Assembly: GCF_014650815.1 (NCBI RefSeq)
Contig: NZ_BMVR01000001.1
Span: 186,001 to 250,000, forward strand
Direction of reading: 5' to 3'
Length of the DNA: 64,000 bases
Origin: Streptomyces flavofungini
Lineage (GTDB): Bacteria > Actinomycetota > Actinomycetes > Streptomycetales > Streptomycetaceae
The notes beneath the pieces were generated by a model. It did not search any database. It was not told the DNA's origin and worked only from the letters and a program-made list of their open reading frames with translations. The translations under genes and the position numbers were made by a program. Of the stretch, positions 49,110 to 57,780 are shown piece by piece. Within the stretch, counting starts at the first letter, position 1. The number at the start of each line of letters is the position of its first letter.

Positions 49110-49193
49110 GGACGGGGGACTGAGGACGGGGGACTGAGGACGGGGGACTGAGGACGGGGGACTGCGGGCGGCGGACTGCGGGCGGCGGACTGC
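49107..49193. repeat. 14-bp tandem repeat after soxR
   Basis: TGAGGACGGGGGAC occurs four times in tandem (49107-49162), then TGCGGGCGGCGGAC twice (49163-49190). The array begins at the soxR stop codon and ends 84 bases before the next gene; a repeat number change would leave the protein intact. Confidence 0.9.
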
Positions 49194-49276
49194 GGGGCCG
49201 GCCGACCCGCCTGACCAGGGCCTGCGGCAGCCGGGCGGCCGTCCGGGCCCGCGAACTCCGCACGTACGGTGGGGCC

Positions 49277-50152
49277 ATGACCACACCAGCACCCACCACC
49301 GCCGACGTCACCCGGCTTGAGATCGACGGCCTGCCCGGCACCGCCGACACCCTGCGGGCCCGCGCCCTCGACGGCTTCGGGCACTTCACCGCCATGCAGG
49401 TCAGGGGCGGCAAGGTCCGCGGCCTCGGGCTGCACCTGGACCGCCTGGACGCCGCGAACCGCGAACTCTTCGACCAGGGGCTCGACGGGGACCGGGTCCG
49501 GGAGCTGATCCGGCACGCGCTCGCCGGGGACGGCAGCGGCGACGGTGACCAGGAGGGAGGGAGCGCCACCGGCTCGGCCGAGAGCACCACCGGCCTCATC
49601 GGCGACGCCTCCGTCCGCGTCTACGTCCACGCCCCCGGCGGCACCCCCTCCCTCATGGTCACCGTGCGGGCCCCCACCGAGTTGCCCGTCACGATGGCCG
49701 ACCGGGCGCAGGCCCTGAAGTCCGTGCCGTACGTGCGGCCGGTCGCGCACATCAAGCACCTCGGCGGCTTCGGGCAGGCCTACCACGGCCGGGAGGCGCG
49801 CCGCGCGGGCTACGACGAGGCGCTGCTCACCGGGCACGACGGCCTGATCAGCGAGGGCGCGATCACGAACGTGGCGTTCTTCGACGGGCGCGAGCTGGTG
49901 TGGCCCGACGCCCCGCACCTGGCCGGGATCACCATGCGGCTCCTCCGGGCCGGGCTCGCGGACGCGGGGCTGCCCACGCGGCTCGCGCCGGTACGGCTGC
50001 GGGACCTGCCTTCGTACCGCGCGGCCCTCGTCATGAACTCCTGGGGCGTCAGCCCGGTGAGCCGCGTCGACGACCTGGACCTGCCGCTGGACGAGAAGCT
50101 GATGGGAACCGTGGCCGAGGTCTACGAGGCCGCGCCCTGGGACGTGATCTGA
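49277..50152 (+). CDS. Class IV PLP-dependent aminotransferase-like protein
   Basis: A 291-residue fold-type IV enzyme. The PLP lysine is Lys160 in AHIKHLGGFG, and the cofactor-contacting ISEGAITNVAFF segment with its Glu follows near 195; AGITMRLL supplies the phosphate-binding turn. The family includes branched-chain aminotransferases, D-amino-acid transaminases and aminodeoxychorismate lyase; I cannot choose between them. A Gly/Ser/Asp-rich insertion (residues about 84-105) is unusual. The ATG is at 49277. It stands alone on this strand, downstream of soxR. Confidence 0.82.
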   Translation: MTTPAPTTADVTRLEIDGLPGTADTLRARALDGFGHFTAMQVRGGKVRGLGLHLDRLDAANRELFDQGLDGDRVRELIRHALAGDGSGDGDQEGGSATGSAESTTGLIGDASVRVYVHAPGGTPSLMVTVRAPTELPVTMADRAQALKSVPYVRPVAHIKHLGGFGQAYHGREARRAGYDEALLTGHDGLISEGAITNVAFFDGRELVWPDAPHLAGITMRLLRAGLADAGLPTRLAPVRLRDLPSYRAALVMNSWGVSPVSRVDDLDLPLDEKLMGTVAEVYEAAPWDVI

Positions 50153-50381
50153 GCCGGGCTCAGCTGTCGACGCCACCTCGGGTCACCCATTCACCGGCGC
50201 CGCGCCACGGCTTCGGATCCTTTCCGTGACACGCGTGGTGACCTGCTGGAACGTTTCCGTCGGGGCGTCAGGAGCCGGGTCCGCGCAGTGTTTCTGAGGG
50301 GGCTTCAGCAGGCGTACGCGGCCGAGTGCCACTTACCTCGGAGGTGCGTCCCGCACGAAGGCCTCGACAGGAGCAAGCCCC

Positions 50382-50942
50382 ATGCGCACAGCCCGCCAGC
50401 TGACGACCGCCGCCGCACTCGCCGTCACCTCGGCGGGCCTGTGCGCCGCCCCCGCGACCGCGGCGGCCGCGGGGCCCGCGGGGGGTCTGCAGGTGTCGCC
50501 GGCCACCGTCACGCCCGGCACCTCCGTCACGGTACGGACCACGGCGTGCGGCGTGGACGGCACCGCGACGGGCGACGCCAGCGCGGTCGGCGCGGGCACC
50601 TTCGCGCTGGCCCCGGGGGCGCGGGCCAAGGGGGCGTCCGGGCGGTTCAAGGTGCCGTCGTCGGCGCAGCCGGGCACGTACGAGATCGTGGCGCGGTGCG
50701 GCGGTTCCGGCGGCCGGGAGGTGGCGGGCGACCTGTCGGTGACGCTGACGTCCACGGCGTCCGCCCGCGCGGAGCAGCCCGTTCCGGTGCCGGTGCATCC
50801 GAAGGGGCACGTGAAGACGGGGGTCGGCGGCGCGCTTGGCCCCGACCCCGTGAAGACCGCGGCGGGCGTGGCGGTTCTCGCCGTCGCCGCCGCGGGCGGT
50901 ACCTGGCTCCTGCATCGCCGGGCGAGAGGCGACAGGATCTGA
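50382..50942 (+). CDS. Secreted, C-terminally membrane-anchored Ala/Gly-rich protein
   Basis: A 186-residue protein with a cleavable signal (about residues 1-30, TAAALAVTSAGLCAAPATA), a beta-rich middle of about 95 residues with two Cys (TTACGVDG and VARCGGS), a Pro/Val/His linker and a C-terminal hydrophobic helix followed by RRARGDR. No LPxTG-type motif is visible, although the helix-plus-basic-tail layout resembles a sorting signal. It is followed by a class F-like sortase gene 179 bases downstream. I do not recognise the middle domain by name. Confidence 0.7.
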   Translation: MRTARQLTTAAALAVTSAGLCAAPATAAAAGPAGGLQVSPATVTPGTSVTVRTTACGVDGTATGDASAVGAGTFALAPGARAKGASGRFKVPSSAQPGTYEIVARCGGSGGREVAGDLSVTLTSTASARAEQPVPVPVHPKGHVKTGVGGALGPDPVKTAAGVAVLAVAAAGGTWLLHRRARGDRI

Positions 50943-51121
50943 CGGACCCCCTCCGCGGTCCGCGGGTACCGCCGTTCCCCCTCTCCCCTGCCGGGCGCAC
51001 GTCCCTCGTGACCGGCAGGGGGAGGCGGGAACGCCATCTGTATCCCAGGTCGCGGGCCCCGCACCCCGCGTCGCGGGCCCTGCACCGAGAACTTCCCTAC
51101 CCTTCCCCGAGGGGGCGAGCC

Positions 51122-51763
51122 ATGCGGCGGACGCGGCGGCGAGGCAGGTTCGGCACCTGGCTGATAGCGGTGGCCACCGCGCTCGCCCTGTGCGGCGGCG
51201 CCTGGCTGGTGCGCGAGGGCACCGCCTCACACCCGCCCCCGCAGCCGTCCGCCGAGCAGGCGGCGACGCCCGGCACCACCCGGGCCGGACCTGCCGCCGC
51301 CCCGCTCCCGCCGTCGCCGCCCGACCGGATCCGCATCCCGGCGATCGGCGTGGACGCCCCCCTCATGGGGCTCGGCCTGAACCGCCAGGGCAGCCTCGAC
51401 GTACCGCCGTCGCGCCACCGGAACCTCGCCGGCTGGTACGAGGCGGGCACCACGCCGGGCGAACGCGGCACGGCGGTCGTGGCCGGGCACGTCGACAACG
51501 CGGAGGGCCCGGCGGTCTTCTACCGCCTGGGCGGCCTGGCGAAGGGCCGGGTCGTCGAGGTGGAGCGGCGGGACGGCGGGGTCGCGCTGTTCACGGTGTA
51601 CGCCGTGGAGGTGTACGACGCGAAGGGCTTCCCCGACGAGAAGGTGTACGGGGCGGCGGCGCGGCCCGAACTGCGGGTGATCACCTGCGGCGGGGCGTAC
51701 TCGAAGAAGACGGGCTACCTGGGCAACGTGGTGGTCTTCGCCCACCTGACGGGCACCCGCTGA
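51122..51763 (+). CDS. Class F-like sortase
   Basis: A 213-residue membrane-anchored transpeptidase. An N-terminal basic segment and one membrane helix (about 10-30) precede a Pro/Ala linker and the sortase barrel: IRIPAIGVDAPLMGLG, the catalytic His in VAGHVDNAEG, the nucleophile Cys in RVITCGGAY, and GYLGNVVVFAHL at the end; the usual catalytic Arg position is less clear. Class F sortases are the single-domain actinobacterial type. The ATG at 51122 follows GGGGGCGAG. The preceding gene is a plausible partner, and the LPDTG protein at 15.9 kb a more remote one. Confidence 0.85.
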   Translation: MRRTRRRGRFGTWLIAVATALALCGGAWLVREGTASHPPPQPSAEQAATPGTTRAGPAAAPLPPSPPDRIRIPAIGVDAPLMGLGLNRQGSLDVPPSRHRNLAGWYEAGTTPGERGTAVVAGHVDNAEGPAVFYRLGGLAKGRVVEVERRDGGVALFTVYAVEVYDAKGFPDEKVYGAAARPELRVITCGGAYSKKTGYLGNVVVFAHLTGTR

Positions 51764-51785
51764 GCCCGCCGCGGGCCTTTCCGGC

Positions 51786-52568
51786 TCACGCCACCCACTG
51801 CTCGTACGCCATCTTCGCCACGAGTGCGACGACGGTCGTCAGGAGCACGATCCGGACGAACCCGCTGCCCTTCTTCAGGGCGGTACGGGCGCCGAGGGTG
51901 CCGCCCGCGAGGTTGAAGACGGCCATGACGGCGGCGAGCTGCCAGAGCACGGCGCCCTGCCAGGCGAACATGCCGAGGGCGCCCGCGTTGGTGCAGCAGT
52001 TGACGATCTTCGCGTTCGCGGACGCGGTGACCAGGTCGAACCGGAGCACGGCGGTCAGGGCGAGCACGAGGAAGGTGCCGGTGCCGGGGCCGATGAGGCC
52101 GTCGTAGAAGCCGATGCCGACGCCCGCGAGGCCGATGGCGGCGAGGACGCGGCGCGGCGGCAGCGGGCCGGTCGCGGGGGCCGTGCCGAAGTCCGGCCGG
52201 AAGATGACGAAGGCGCCGACGCCGACGAGGACGGCCATGATGACCGGCTTGAGCACGTCGGTGCTCATCCCGGCGGCGAAGAAGGCTCCGCCCATGGAAC
52301 CGGCGAGCGCCGCGAGCCCTATCCGCACCGCCGTACGCACATCGATCGGCGCCTTGCGTACGTACGTCACGGCGGCGCCCGTCGTCCCCACGATCGCCAC
52401 CGCCTTGTTCGTCCCCAGCGCCGTCGCCGCCGGGGTCGACCCCGGCAGCCCCAGCAGCAACGCCGGCAGCAGCAGGAGTCCGCCGCCGCCCACCACGGCG
52501 TCGATCCACCCCGCCGCGAGCGCGGCCAGGCACAGGACGACGATCGTGGTCGTCGGTATGTCGGGCAT
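51786..52568 (-). CDS. TauE/SafE-family (DUF81) membrane transporter
   Basis: A 260-residue membrane protein with about eight hydrophobic segments in two homologous halves: AGWIDAVVGGGGLLLLPALLL opens the first and GFYDGLIGPGTGTFLVLAL the second, both hallmark TauE/SafE motifs. Family members are proposed exporters or importers of sulphite, sulphoacetate or other organosulphur anions; the substrate here is unknown. The start is the ATG at 52568; the frame is open upstream through repeat DNA without membrane character. Its stop is 22 bases from the convergent sortase stop. Confidence 0.88.
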   Translation of the reverse strand: MPDIPTTTIVVLCLAALAAGWIDAVVGGGGLLLLPALLLGLPGSTPAATALGTNKAVAIVGTTGAAVTYVRKAPIDVRTAVRIGLAALAGSMGGAFFAAGMSTDVLKPVIMAVLVGVGAFVIFRPDFGTAPATGPLPPRRVLAAIGLAGVGIGFYDGLIGPGTGTFLVLALTAVLRFDLVTASANAKIVNCCTNAGALGMFAWQGAVLWQLAAVMAVFNLAGGTLGARTALKKGSGFVRIVLLTTVVALVAKMAYEQWVA

Positions 52569-52639
52569 GATCGCGACTTTATGGAGGGGTGCGTGTGGCG
52601 TCCACGCATGCCGGGGAGACTTGAGGATCTTCAGAGGTT

Positions 52640-53310
52640 GTCGCCTCGGGCGCCGTTGGACGGGGCCTGCAACCGTCTCCGCCGCTGCGCCGCTGGACGG
52701 GGCCTGCAACCGCCTCCGCCGCTGCGCGGCGGGACTCCCCCACCCGCCCACCCGTGGCCGCCGTCCCAGCCTGAACGCCGACAGACCTCGCCGCTCGACC
52801 AGGGGGCCCACGCCACCAAACGCGCGGGCCGGGGCTGCAACCGCCTCCGCCGCTACGCGGCGAAGCCGTCCCACCCGCCCACCCGTATCCGTCGTCCCAG
52901 CCTGAACGCCGTCAAGCCCCGCCAACCACAGCCCGACAGCCACCCCGGGCCGCACGGCGGCGCGCAGCAGGTGAGTGGGTGGCGGGGGGGGAGGTCCGGC
53001 CGCGCCAACGACGGCCCTCGGGGCCCACCCGACGTCCAACGGCGAACGGGTGGGTGGGCGGGAGAGACCCGCCGCGATAGCGGTGGGCACCACCCACCGA
53101 GGCGAAGGAGCCATCGCAACCCCAGCCCCCGGGGGCACCCCGCGTCCAACAGCAAACGGGTGGGCGGGCGGGAGACACCCACCGCGATAGCGGTGGGCAC
53201 CACCCACCGAGGCGAAGGAGCCATCGCAACCCCAGCCCCCGGGGGCACCCCGCGTCCGGCGGTGAACGCGGGGGGTGGGTGGGGAACCCGCCGCGGTAGC
53301 GGTGGGTGTC
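52640..53310. repeat. Nested direct repeats filling a gene-free interval
   Basis: The 868 bases between the TauE gene (52568) and the next ATG (53437) contain no convincing gene. They hold three nested repeat families. A 37-bp unit is in tandem (52658-52694, 52695-52731) with a third partial copy near 52829. A segment of about 40 bases with CCCAGCCTGAACGCCG recurs 131 bases apart (52741 and 52872). A 110-bp unit occurs twice (53041-53150, 53151-53260) with a partial third to about 53310. Confidence 0.85.
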
Positions 53311-53386
53311 GTCCGGGCTGGAGGCGGAGCCCGGCGTGCCCTCACAGCCCCTCCCCCCACCCCGCTGAGCCCCCCGTTCGACGCGG

Positions 53387-53413
53387 GAAACAGATCGGTA
53401 CTCGGCGGGAAAC
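53387..53413 (+). promoter_or_regulatory. GlnR-like half-sites upstream of the nitrite reductase operon
   Basis: GAAAC (53387), GTACT (53398) and GAAAC (53409) stand exactly 11 bp apart, ending 23 bases before the ATG at 53437. The outer pair has the same 22-bp spacing as GTAAC/GAAAC before nasA. GlnR control of nirB is known in S. coelicolor from memory. Confidence 0.6.
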
Positions 53414-53436
53414 GTCCAGGCAGCACGCTGCGGGAC

Positions 53437-54666
53437 ATGACCAAGAGGAGCCCGTACCCACGTGTGGTGGTGCTCGGTGCCGGGCTGGCCGGGGCCAGGC
53501 TCGCCGCACGGCTGGGCCCGGACGCGCTGTTGATCGGCGAGGAGCCGCACGCGCCGTACAACCGGGTGCTGCTCACGGAGGTGCTCGCGGGCCGGTACGG
53601 GCCGGAGGTGATCGCGCTGCCGGAGCCCGCGCCGGGGCGGTACCTGCGGACGCGGGCCGTGCGCCTGGACCGGGCGGAGCGGGTGGTGCTGTGCGAGGAC
53701 GGGACGCGGGTGGCGTACGAGAGTCTGGTGCTTGCCACCGGCGCGAACCCGGTGCTTCCGCCGCTGCGCGGCCTGTTCGCGCCGGGCGCGAGGGAACTGC
53801 CGGGCGGCGTGCACGCGTTCCGGACGATGGCGGACTGCCTGGCGCTGTCCGGCGCGTCCCGGCCGGGCGCGCGGGCGGTCGTCGTGGGCGGCGGCCTGCT
53901 CGGGGTGTGCGCGGCGCGGGCCCTCGCGGACCGGGGGGTGCGGGTGGTCCTGGCGCAGCAGGGCGACCGGCTGATGGAGCGGCAGCTCGACCCGGACGCC
54001 TCGGAGCTGGTGCGCCGCCATCTGACGGCGCTGGGCGTGGAGGTGCACACGGAGTGCCGGGTGCGCGGCGTACGGCAGGTGGACGGCGCCGTCCGCTCGG
54101 TGGAGCTCGCCGACGGCTACGTGCTCGGCACCGATCTGACCGTCCTCGCCTGCGGCGTCCGCCCTCGCACCGGCCTCGCCACGGCGGCGGGCCTGGACGT
54201 GCGGCGCGGCATCGTCGTGGACGACGGGCTGCGTACCAGCGACCCGCACGTGTACGCCGTCGGCGACTGCGCCGAGCACGCGGGCGCGGCCCCCTGCCTG
54301 GCGGCGCCCGCCCTCGACCAGGCGGACGCCCTCGCCGCCGCCCTGACCGCCCCGGAGTCGGCCCGCCCGTACGTCGGCACCCGCTCCCTGACCCGGCTGA
54401 CCCTGCCACACCCCGAACACCCCCTGGACGTAGCGGCGTTCGGTGATCCGGAGACCCGTCCGGACGACGACGTGGTGCGCCTCACGGACGCCACCCGGGG
54501 CACGTACCGCAAGGTCGTCGTGCGCGGCGACCGGCTCGTCGGCGGGGTGCTCCTCGGCGAGCTGACGGCCGTGGGCGCGCTCGCCCGGGCCTGGGAGGCC
54601 GACGAAACCCTGCCCGACGACGGCAGCCCGCTGCTGCATCTGCTCACTCACGACGGAGGCCACTGA
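53437..54666 (+). CDS. FAD/NAD(P)-binding oxidoreductase of the assimilatory nitrate/nitrite pathway
   Basis: A 409-residue flavoprotein matching the N-terminal FAD/NAD portion of NirB and the NasB-type electron-transfer subunits. It shows VVLGAGLAGARLAARLG at residue 10, a second nucleotide loop AVVVGGGLLGVCAARAL near 150, and the FAD-binding VYAVGDCAEH near 270. No Fe-S or sirohaem motifs are present. The ATG at 53437 starts two bases after GGGAC without a strong ribosome site. The stop is two bases before nirB, so it is the first gene of a three-gene operon. It probably passes NAD(P)H electrons to NasA, which has no reductase of its own, or to NirB. Confidence 0.85.
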   Translation: MTKRSPYPRVVVLGAGLAGARLAARLGPDALLIGEEPHAPYNRVLLTEVLAGRYGPEVIALPEPAPGRYLRTRAVRLDRAERVVLCEDGTRVAYESLVLATGANPVLPPLRGLFAPGARELPGGVHAFRTMADCLALSGASRPGARAVVVGGGLLGVCAARALADRGVRVVLAQQGDRLMERQLDPDASELVRRHLTALGVEVHTECRVRGVRQVDGAVRSVELADGYVLGTDLTVLACGVRPRTGLATAAGLDVRRGIVVDDGLRTSDPHVYAVGDCAEHAGAAPCLAAPALDQADALAAALTAPESARPYVGTRSLTRLTLPHPEHPLDVAAFGDPETRPDDDVVRLTDATRGTYRKVVVRGDRLVGGVLLGELTAVGALARAWEADETLPDDGSPLLHLLTHDGGH

Positions 54667-54668
54667 TC

Positions 54669-57305
54669 ATGGACGCGACCTCGACCCACCCGCCGCAAGC
54701 GAAGAAGAAGCTCGTCCTGGTCGGGCACGGCATGGTCGGCCAGCGCTTCCTCGAAGCCCTCGCCGAGTGCGGCCTGACCGGCACGCACCACATCGTCGTG
54801 CTGTGCGAGGAGCCGCGTCCGGCGTACGACCGCGTCCAGCTCACCTCGTACTTCTCGGGCCGCACTCCGGACGAACTGTCCGTCACCGAGGGCGGGTTCA
54901 TGGAGCGGCACGGCATCGAGCTGCGGCTCGGCGACCCGGCCGAGCACGTCGACCGGGCGGCGCGGACCGTCACCGCGCGCTCGGGGCGCGTCTTCGGCTA
55001 CGACGTCCTCGTCCTGGCCACCGGCTCGGTACCGTTCGTGCCGCCGGTGCCGGGCAGGGACGCGGCGGGCTGCTTCGTCTACCGGACCATCGAGGACGTC
55101 CTCGCCATCGAGGCGTACGCGAAGGCGGGCGCCACGACGGGCGCGGTGGTCGGCGGCGGGCTGCTCGGCCTGGAGGCGGCGGGCGCCCTGCAGGGGCTCG
55201 GACTCGCCACGCACATCGTGGAGTTCGCCCCGCGCCTGATGCCCGCGCAGGTCGACGAAGGCGGCGGGGCGGCGCTCCTGCGCACGCTGACCGGCCGGGG
55301 GCTCGCCGTGCACACGGGCACGGGCACGCAGGAGGTCCTGACCGACGGGGCGGGCGCGGTGCGCGCGATGCGCCTGTCGGACGGCTCCGAACTGGACGTC
55401 GGCCTGGTGGTGTTCTCGGCGGGTGTGCGGCCCCGCGACCAACTGGCGCGGGACTGCGGCCTGGTGGTGGGTGAGCGCGGCGGCATCACCGTCGACGAGC
55501 GGTGCCGTACGAGCGATCCGGCGGTGTACGCGATCGGCGAGTGCGCGCAGGCGGTGGACGGCCGGGTGTACGGCCTGGTCGCGCCGGGCTACGAGATGGC
55601 GCAGACGGCCGCCGCCGCCCTCGCGTCCGACACGAGTGACGCCGCGTTCACCGGCGCCGACATGTCCACCAAGCTGAAGCTGCTCGGGGTGGACGTGGCG
55701 TCGTTCGGCGACGCGCACGGGACGGCGGCGGGCTGCCTCGACGTCGCGTACGCCGACTCGCGGGCGGGGACGTACAAGAAGCTGGTCGTGGGCGCGGACG
55801 GCACGCTCCTCGGTGGGGTGCTGGTCGGTGACACGGAGTCGTACGGGACCTTGCGCGCCCTGACCGGGTCCGTACCGCCGGTGCCCGCCGAGCAGTTGGT
55901 GCTGCCCGCGGGCGCGGGCGCGGCGCCCGCGCTCGGCCCGGAGGCGCTGCCGAGCGACGCCGTGGTGTGCAACTGCCACAACGTGACGAAGGCCGCCGTG
56001 CAGGCGTGCGCGACGCTGCCCGAGGTGAAGAAGTGCACCAAGGCCGGTACGGGCTGCGGCAGTTGCGTGAAGCTCATCGGCCAGCTCCTGCCGCAGTCCG
56101 GTGATCAGGGCCTGTGCGGCTGCTTCGGCCAGACCCGCCAGGAGCTGTACGAGATCGTCCGCACCCTGCGTGTCACCTCCTTCCAGGACCTGCTCGACCG
56201 GCACGGCCGCGAGGGGGCGCGCGGCGGCGAGGGCTGCGAGACCTGCAAGCCCGCCGTCGCCTCGGTCATCGCCTCCCTCGCCCCGGCGATCGGCGCCGAC
56301 GGCTACGTCCTGGACGGCGAGCAGGCCGCGCTGCAGGACACCAACGACCACTTCCTCGCCAACCTCCAGAAGAACGGCTCCTATTCGGTGGTGCCGCGCA
56401 TCCCGGGCGGCGAGATCACCCCGGACAAGCTCATCGTGATCGGCGAGGTGGCCCGGGAGTTCGGGCTCTACACGAAGATCACCGGCGGTCAGCGCATCGA
56501 CCTGTTCGGCGCGCGGGTCGAGCAGCTCCCGCCGATCTGGGCACGCCTGGTGGAGGCGGGTTTCGAGTCGGGGCACGCATACGGCAAGGCGCTGCGCACC
56601 GTGAAGTCGTGCGTCGGGCAGACCTGGTGCCGCTACGGCGTGCAGGACTCGGTGCGGATGGCGATCGACCTGGAGCTGCGCTACCGGGGGCTGCGCGCCC
56701 CGCACAAGCTGAAGTCGGCGGTGTCGGGCTGCGCCCGCGAGTGCGCGGAGGCCCGTTCCAAGGACTTCGGGGTGATCGCCACGGCCGGCGGCTGGAACCT
56801 GTACGTCGGCGGCAACGGCGGCGCCACCCCGCGCCACGCGGACCTGCTCGCCCAGGACCTGGACGACGCCGGACTGGTGCGGCTCATCGACCGGTTCCTG
56901 ATGTTCTACATCCGCACCGCCGACCGACTGGAGCGCACGTCGGCGTGGCTGGAACGGATCGACGGCGGCCTGGACCACGTACGGGATGTGGTGGTGGACG
57001 ACTCGCTGGGGATCTGCGCCGAGTTGGAGGCGCTGATGGCCGACCACGTCACGCACTACCGCGACGAGTGGGCCGAGACCCTGGCCGATCCGGACCGCCT
57101 GGCCCGGTTCGTGTCGTTCGTGAACGCGCCCGAGGCACCGGACCCGCTGGTGGCGTTCGTGCCCGAGCGCGGGCAGATCAAGCCGGACCTGCCGCTGCTG
57201 ACGCTGCGGCCGCCGTCGGCCGGGGGCCGTGACACCGCCCTCGCCCCGGAGCCCGACAGCGACCTGAACCTGGACCTCGACCTGGAAGGAGCCTCCACGC
57301 GATGA
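54669..57305 (+). CDS. nirB: NAD(P)H-dependent nitrite reductase large subunit
   Basis: This 878-residue enzyme reduces nitrite to ammonium. Domain order: FAD/NAD module (residues 1-410; LVLVGHGMVGQRFLEAL and VVGGGLLGLEAAGAL), a BFD-like [2Fe-2S] domain (VVCNCHNVTKAAV and GTGCGSCVKL), then sulphite/nitrite-reductase domains with the [4Fe-4S]-sirohaem cysteines in SCVGQTWCRYG and SGCARECAEARSKD. All metal ligands look intact and length is normal. The stop overlaps the nirD ATG (ATGA). Sirohaem supply could come from the chelatase-like gene at 40.3 kb. GlnR-like half-sites precede the operon. Confidence 0.96.
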   Translation: MDATSTHPPQAKKKLVLVGHGMVGQRFLEALAECGLTGTHHIVVLCEEPRPAYDRVQLTSYFSGRTPDELSVTEGGFMERHGIELRLGDPAEHVDRAARTVTARSGRVFGYDVLVLATGSVPFVPPVPGRDAAGCFVYRTIEDVLAIEAYAKAGATTGAVVGGGLLGLEAAGALQGLGLATHIVEFAPRLMPAQVDEGGGAALLRTLTGRGLAVHTGTGTQEVLTDGAGAVRAMRLSDGSELDVGLVVFSAGVRPRDQLARDCGLVVGERGGITVDERCRTSDPAVYAIGECAQAVDGRVYGLVAPGYEMAQTAAAALASDTSDAAFTGADMSTKLKLLGVDVASFGDAHGTAAGCLDVAYADSRAGTYKKLVVGADGTLLGGVLVGDTESYGTLRALTGSVPPVPAEQLVLPAGAGAAPALGPEALPSDAVVCNCHNVTKAAVQACATLPEVKKCTKAGTGCGSCVKLIGQLLPQSGDQGLCGCFGQTRQELYEIVRTLRVTSFQDLLDRHGREGARGGEGCETCKPAVASVIASLAPAIGADGYVLDGEQAALQDTNDHFLANLQKNGSYSVVPRIPGGEITPDKLIVIGEVAREFGLYTKITGGQRIDLFGARVEQLPPIWARLVEAGFESGHAYGKALRTVKSCVGQTWCRYGVQDSVRMAIDLELRYRGLRAPHKLKSAVSGCARECAEARSKDFGVIATAGGWNLYVGGNGGATPRHADLLAQDLDDAGLVRLIDRFLMFYIRTADRLERTSAWLERIDGGLDHVRDVVVDDSLGICAELEALMADHVTHYRDEWAETLADPDRLARFVSFVNAPEAPDPLVAFVPERGQIKPDLPLLTLRPPSAGGRDTALAPEPDSDLNLDLDLEGASTR

Positions 57306-57715
57306 CGACAGCAACGGTGCGCGAGACGACCACGGCGGCGGACCCCACCGGCGCACCCACCCCGCCCCTGGCGGCGGACGCGAGCGTGCAACTGCACCTG
57401 GACGGCGTCTGGTTGACGGTGTGCTCCACCGCCCGCCTCACCCCCGGCCGGGGCGTCGCCGTGCTGCTCCCGGACGGGCGGCGGCAGGCGGCGGTGTTCC
57501 TGGACCGGGCCGGGCGGCTGTACGCCATCGACAACCGCGACCCCTTCTCCGGCGCGGCGGTGCTGTCGCGGGGCCTGGTCGGCTCGGCGGACGGTCGCCC
57601 GTTCGTGGCGTCGCCGCTCCTGAAGCAGCGCTTCGACCTGGAGACGGGGCGGTGCCTGGACGACGAGGCGGCCGAGGCGGGGGTGGGGGTGTACGCGGTG
57701 CGGGTCGGAGCCTAG
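57302..57715 (+). CDS. nirD: Nitrite reductase small subunit NirD
   Basis: This 137-residue protein has a Rieske-like fold but no Cys-His iron ligands, as is normal for the NirD type: VWLTVCSTARLTPGRGVAVLL, RLYAIDNRDPFSGAAVLSRGL and FVASPLLKQRFDLETGRCLDD. It completes NirB. The first 30 residues are Thr/Ala-rich. It overlaps nirB by four bases. Its stop codon abuts a strong dyad that belongs to the next gene. Confidence 0.95.
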   Translation: MTTATVRETTTAADPTGAPTPPLAADASVQLHLDGVWLTVCSTARLTPGRGVAVLLPDGRRQAAVFLDRAGRLYAIDNRDPFSGAAVLSRGLVGSADGRPFVASPLLKQRFDLETGRCLDDEAAEAGVGVYAVRVGA

Positions 57716-57739
57716 TATTAGATCGCTCGGTCCAATACT
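57714..57739 (+). promoter_or_regulatory. 26-bp TetR-type operator dyad
   Basis: Outer arms AGTATT (57714) and AATACT (57734) are perfect, with GA, CG, CG and TC also symmetric inside (pattern ATTnGAnCGnnCGnTCnAAT). It begins inside the nirD stop codon and lies 42 bases before the SDR gene. Such dyads are typical of TetR-family repressors, but no repressor gene is adjacent. Confidence 0.65.
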
Positions 57740-57780
57740 GACGCGTGGGCCGGGCGATCACCGACACCCAGGAGTCCCGC

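Noticed and set aside
50248..50269. An ECF-sigma promoter (GGAAC ... CGTC) before the 186-residue secreted protein
   Set aside because: The spacing between the two boxes is only 13 bases, shorter than the usual 16-17, so chance is likely.
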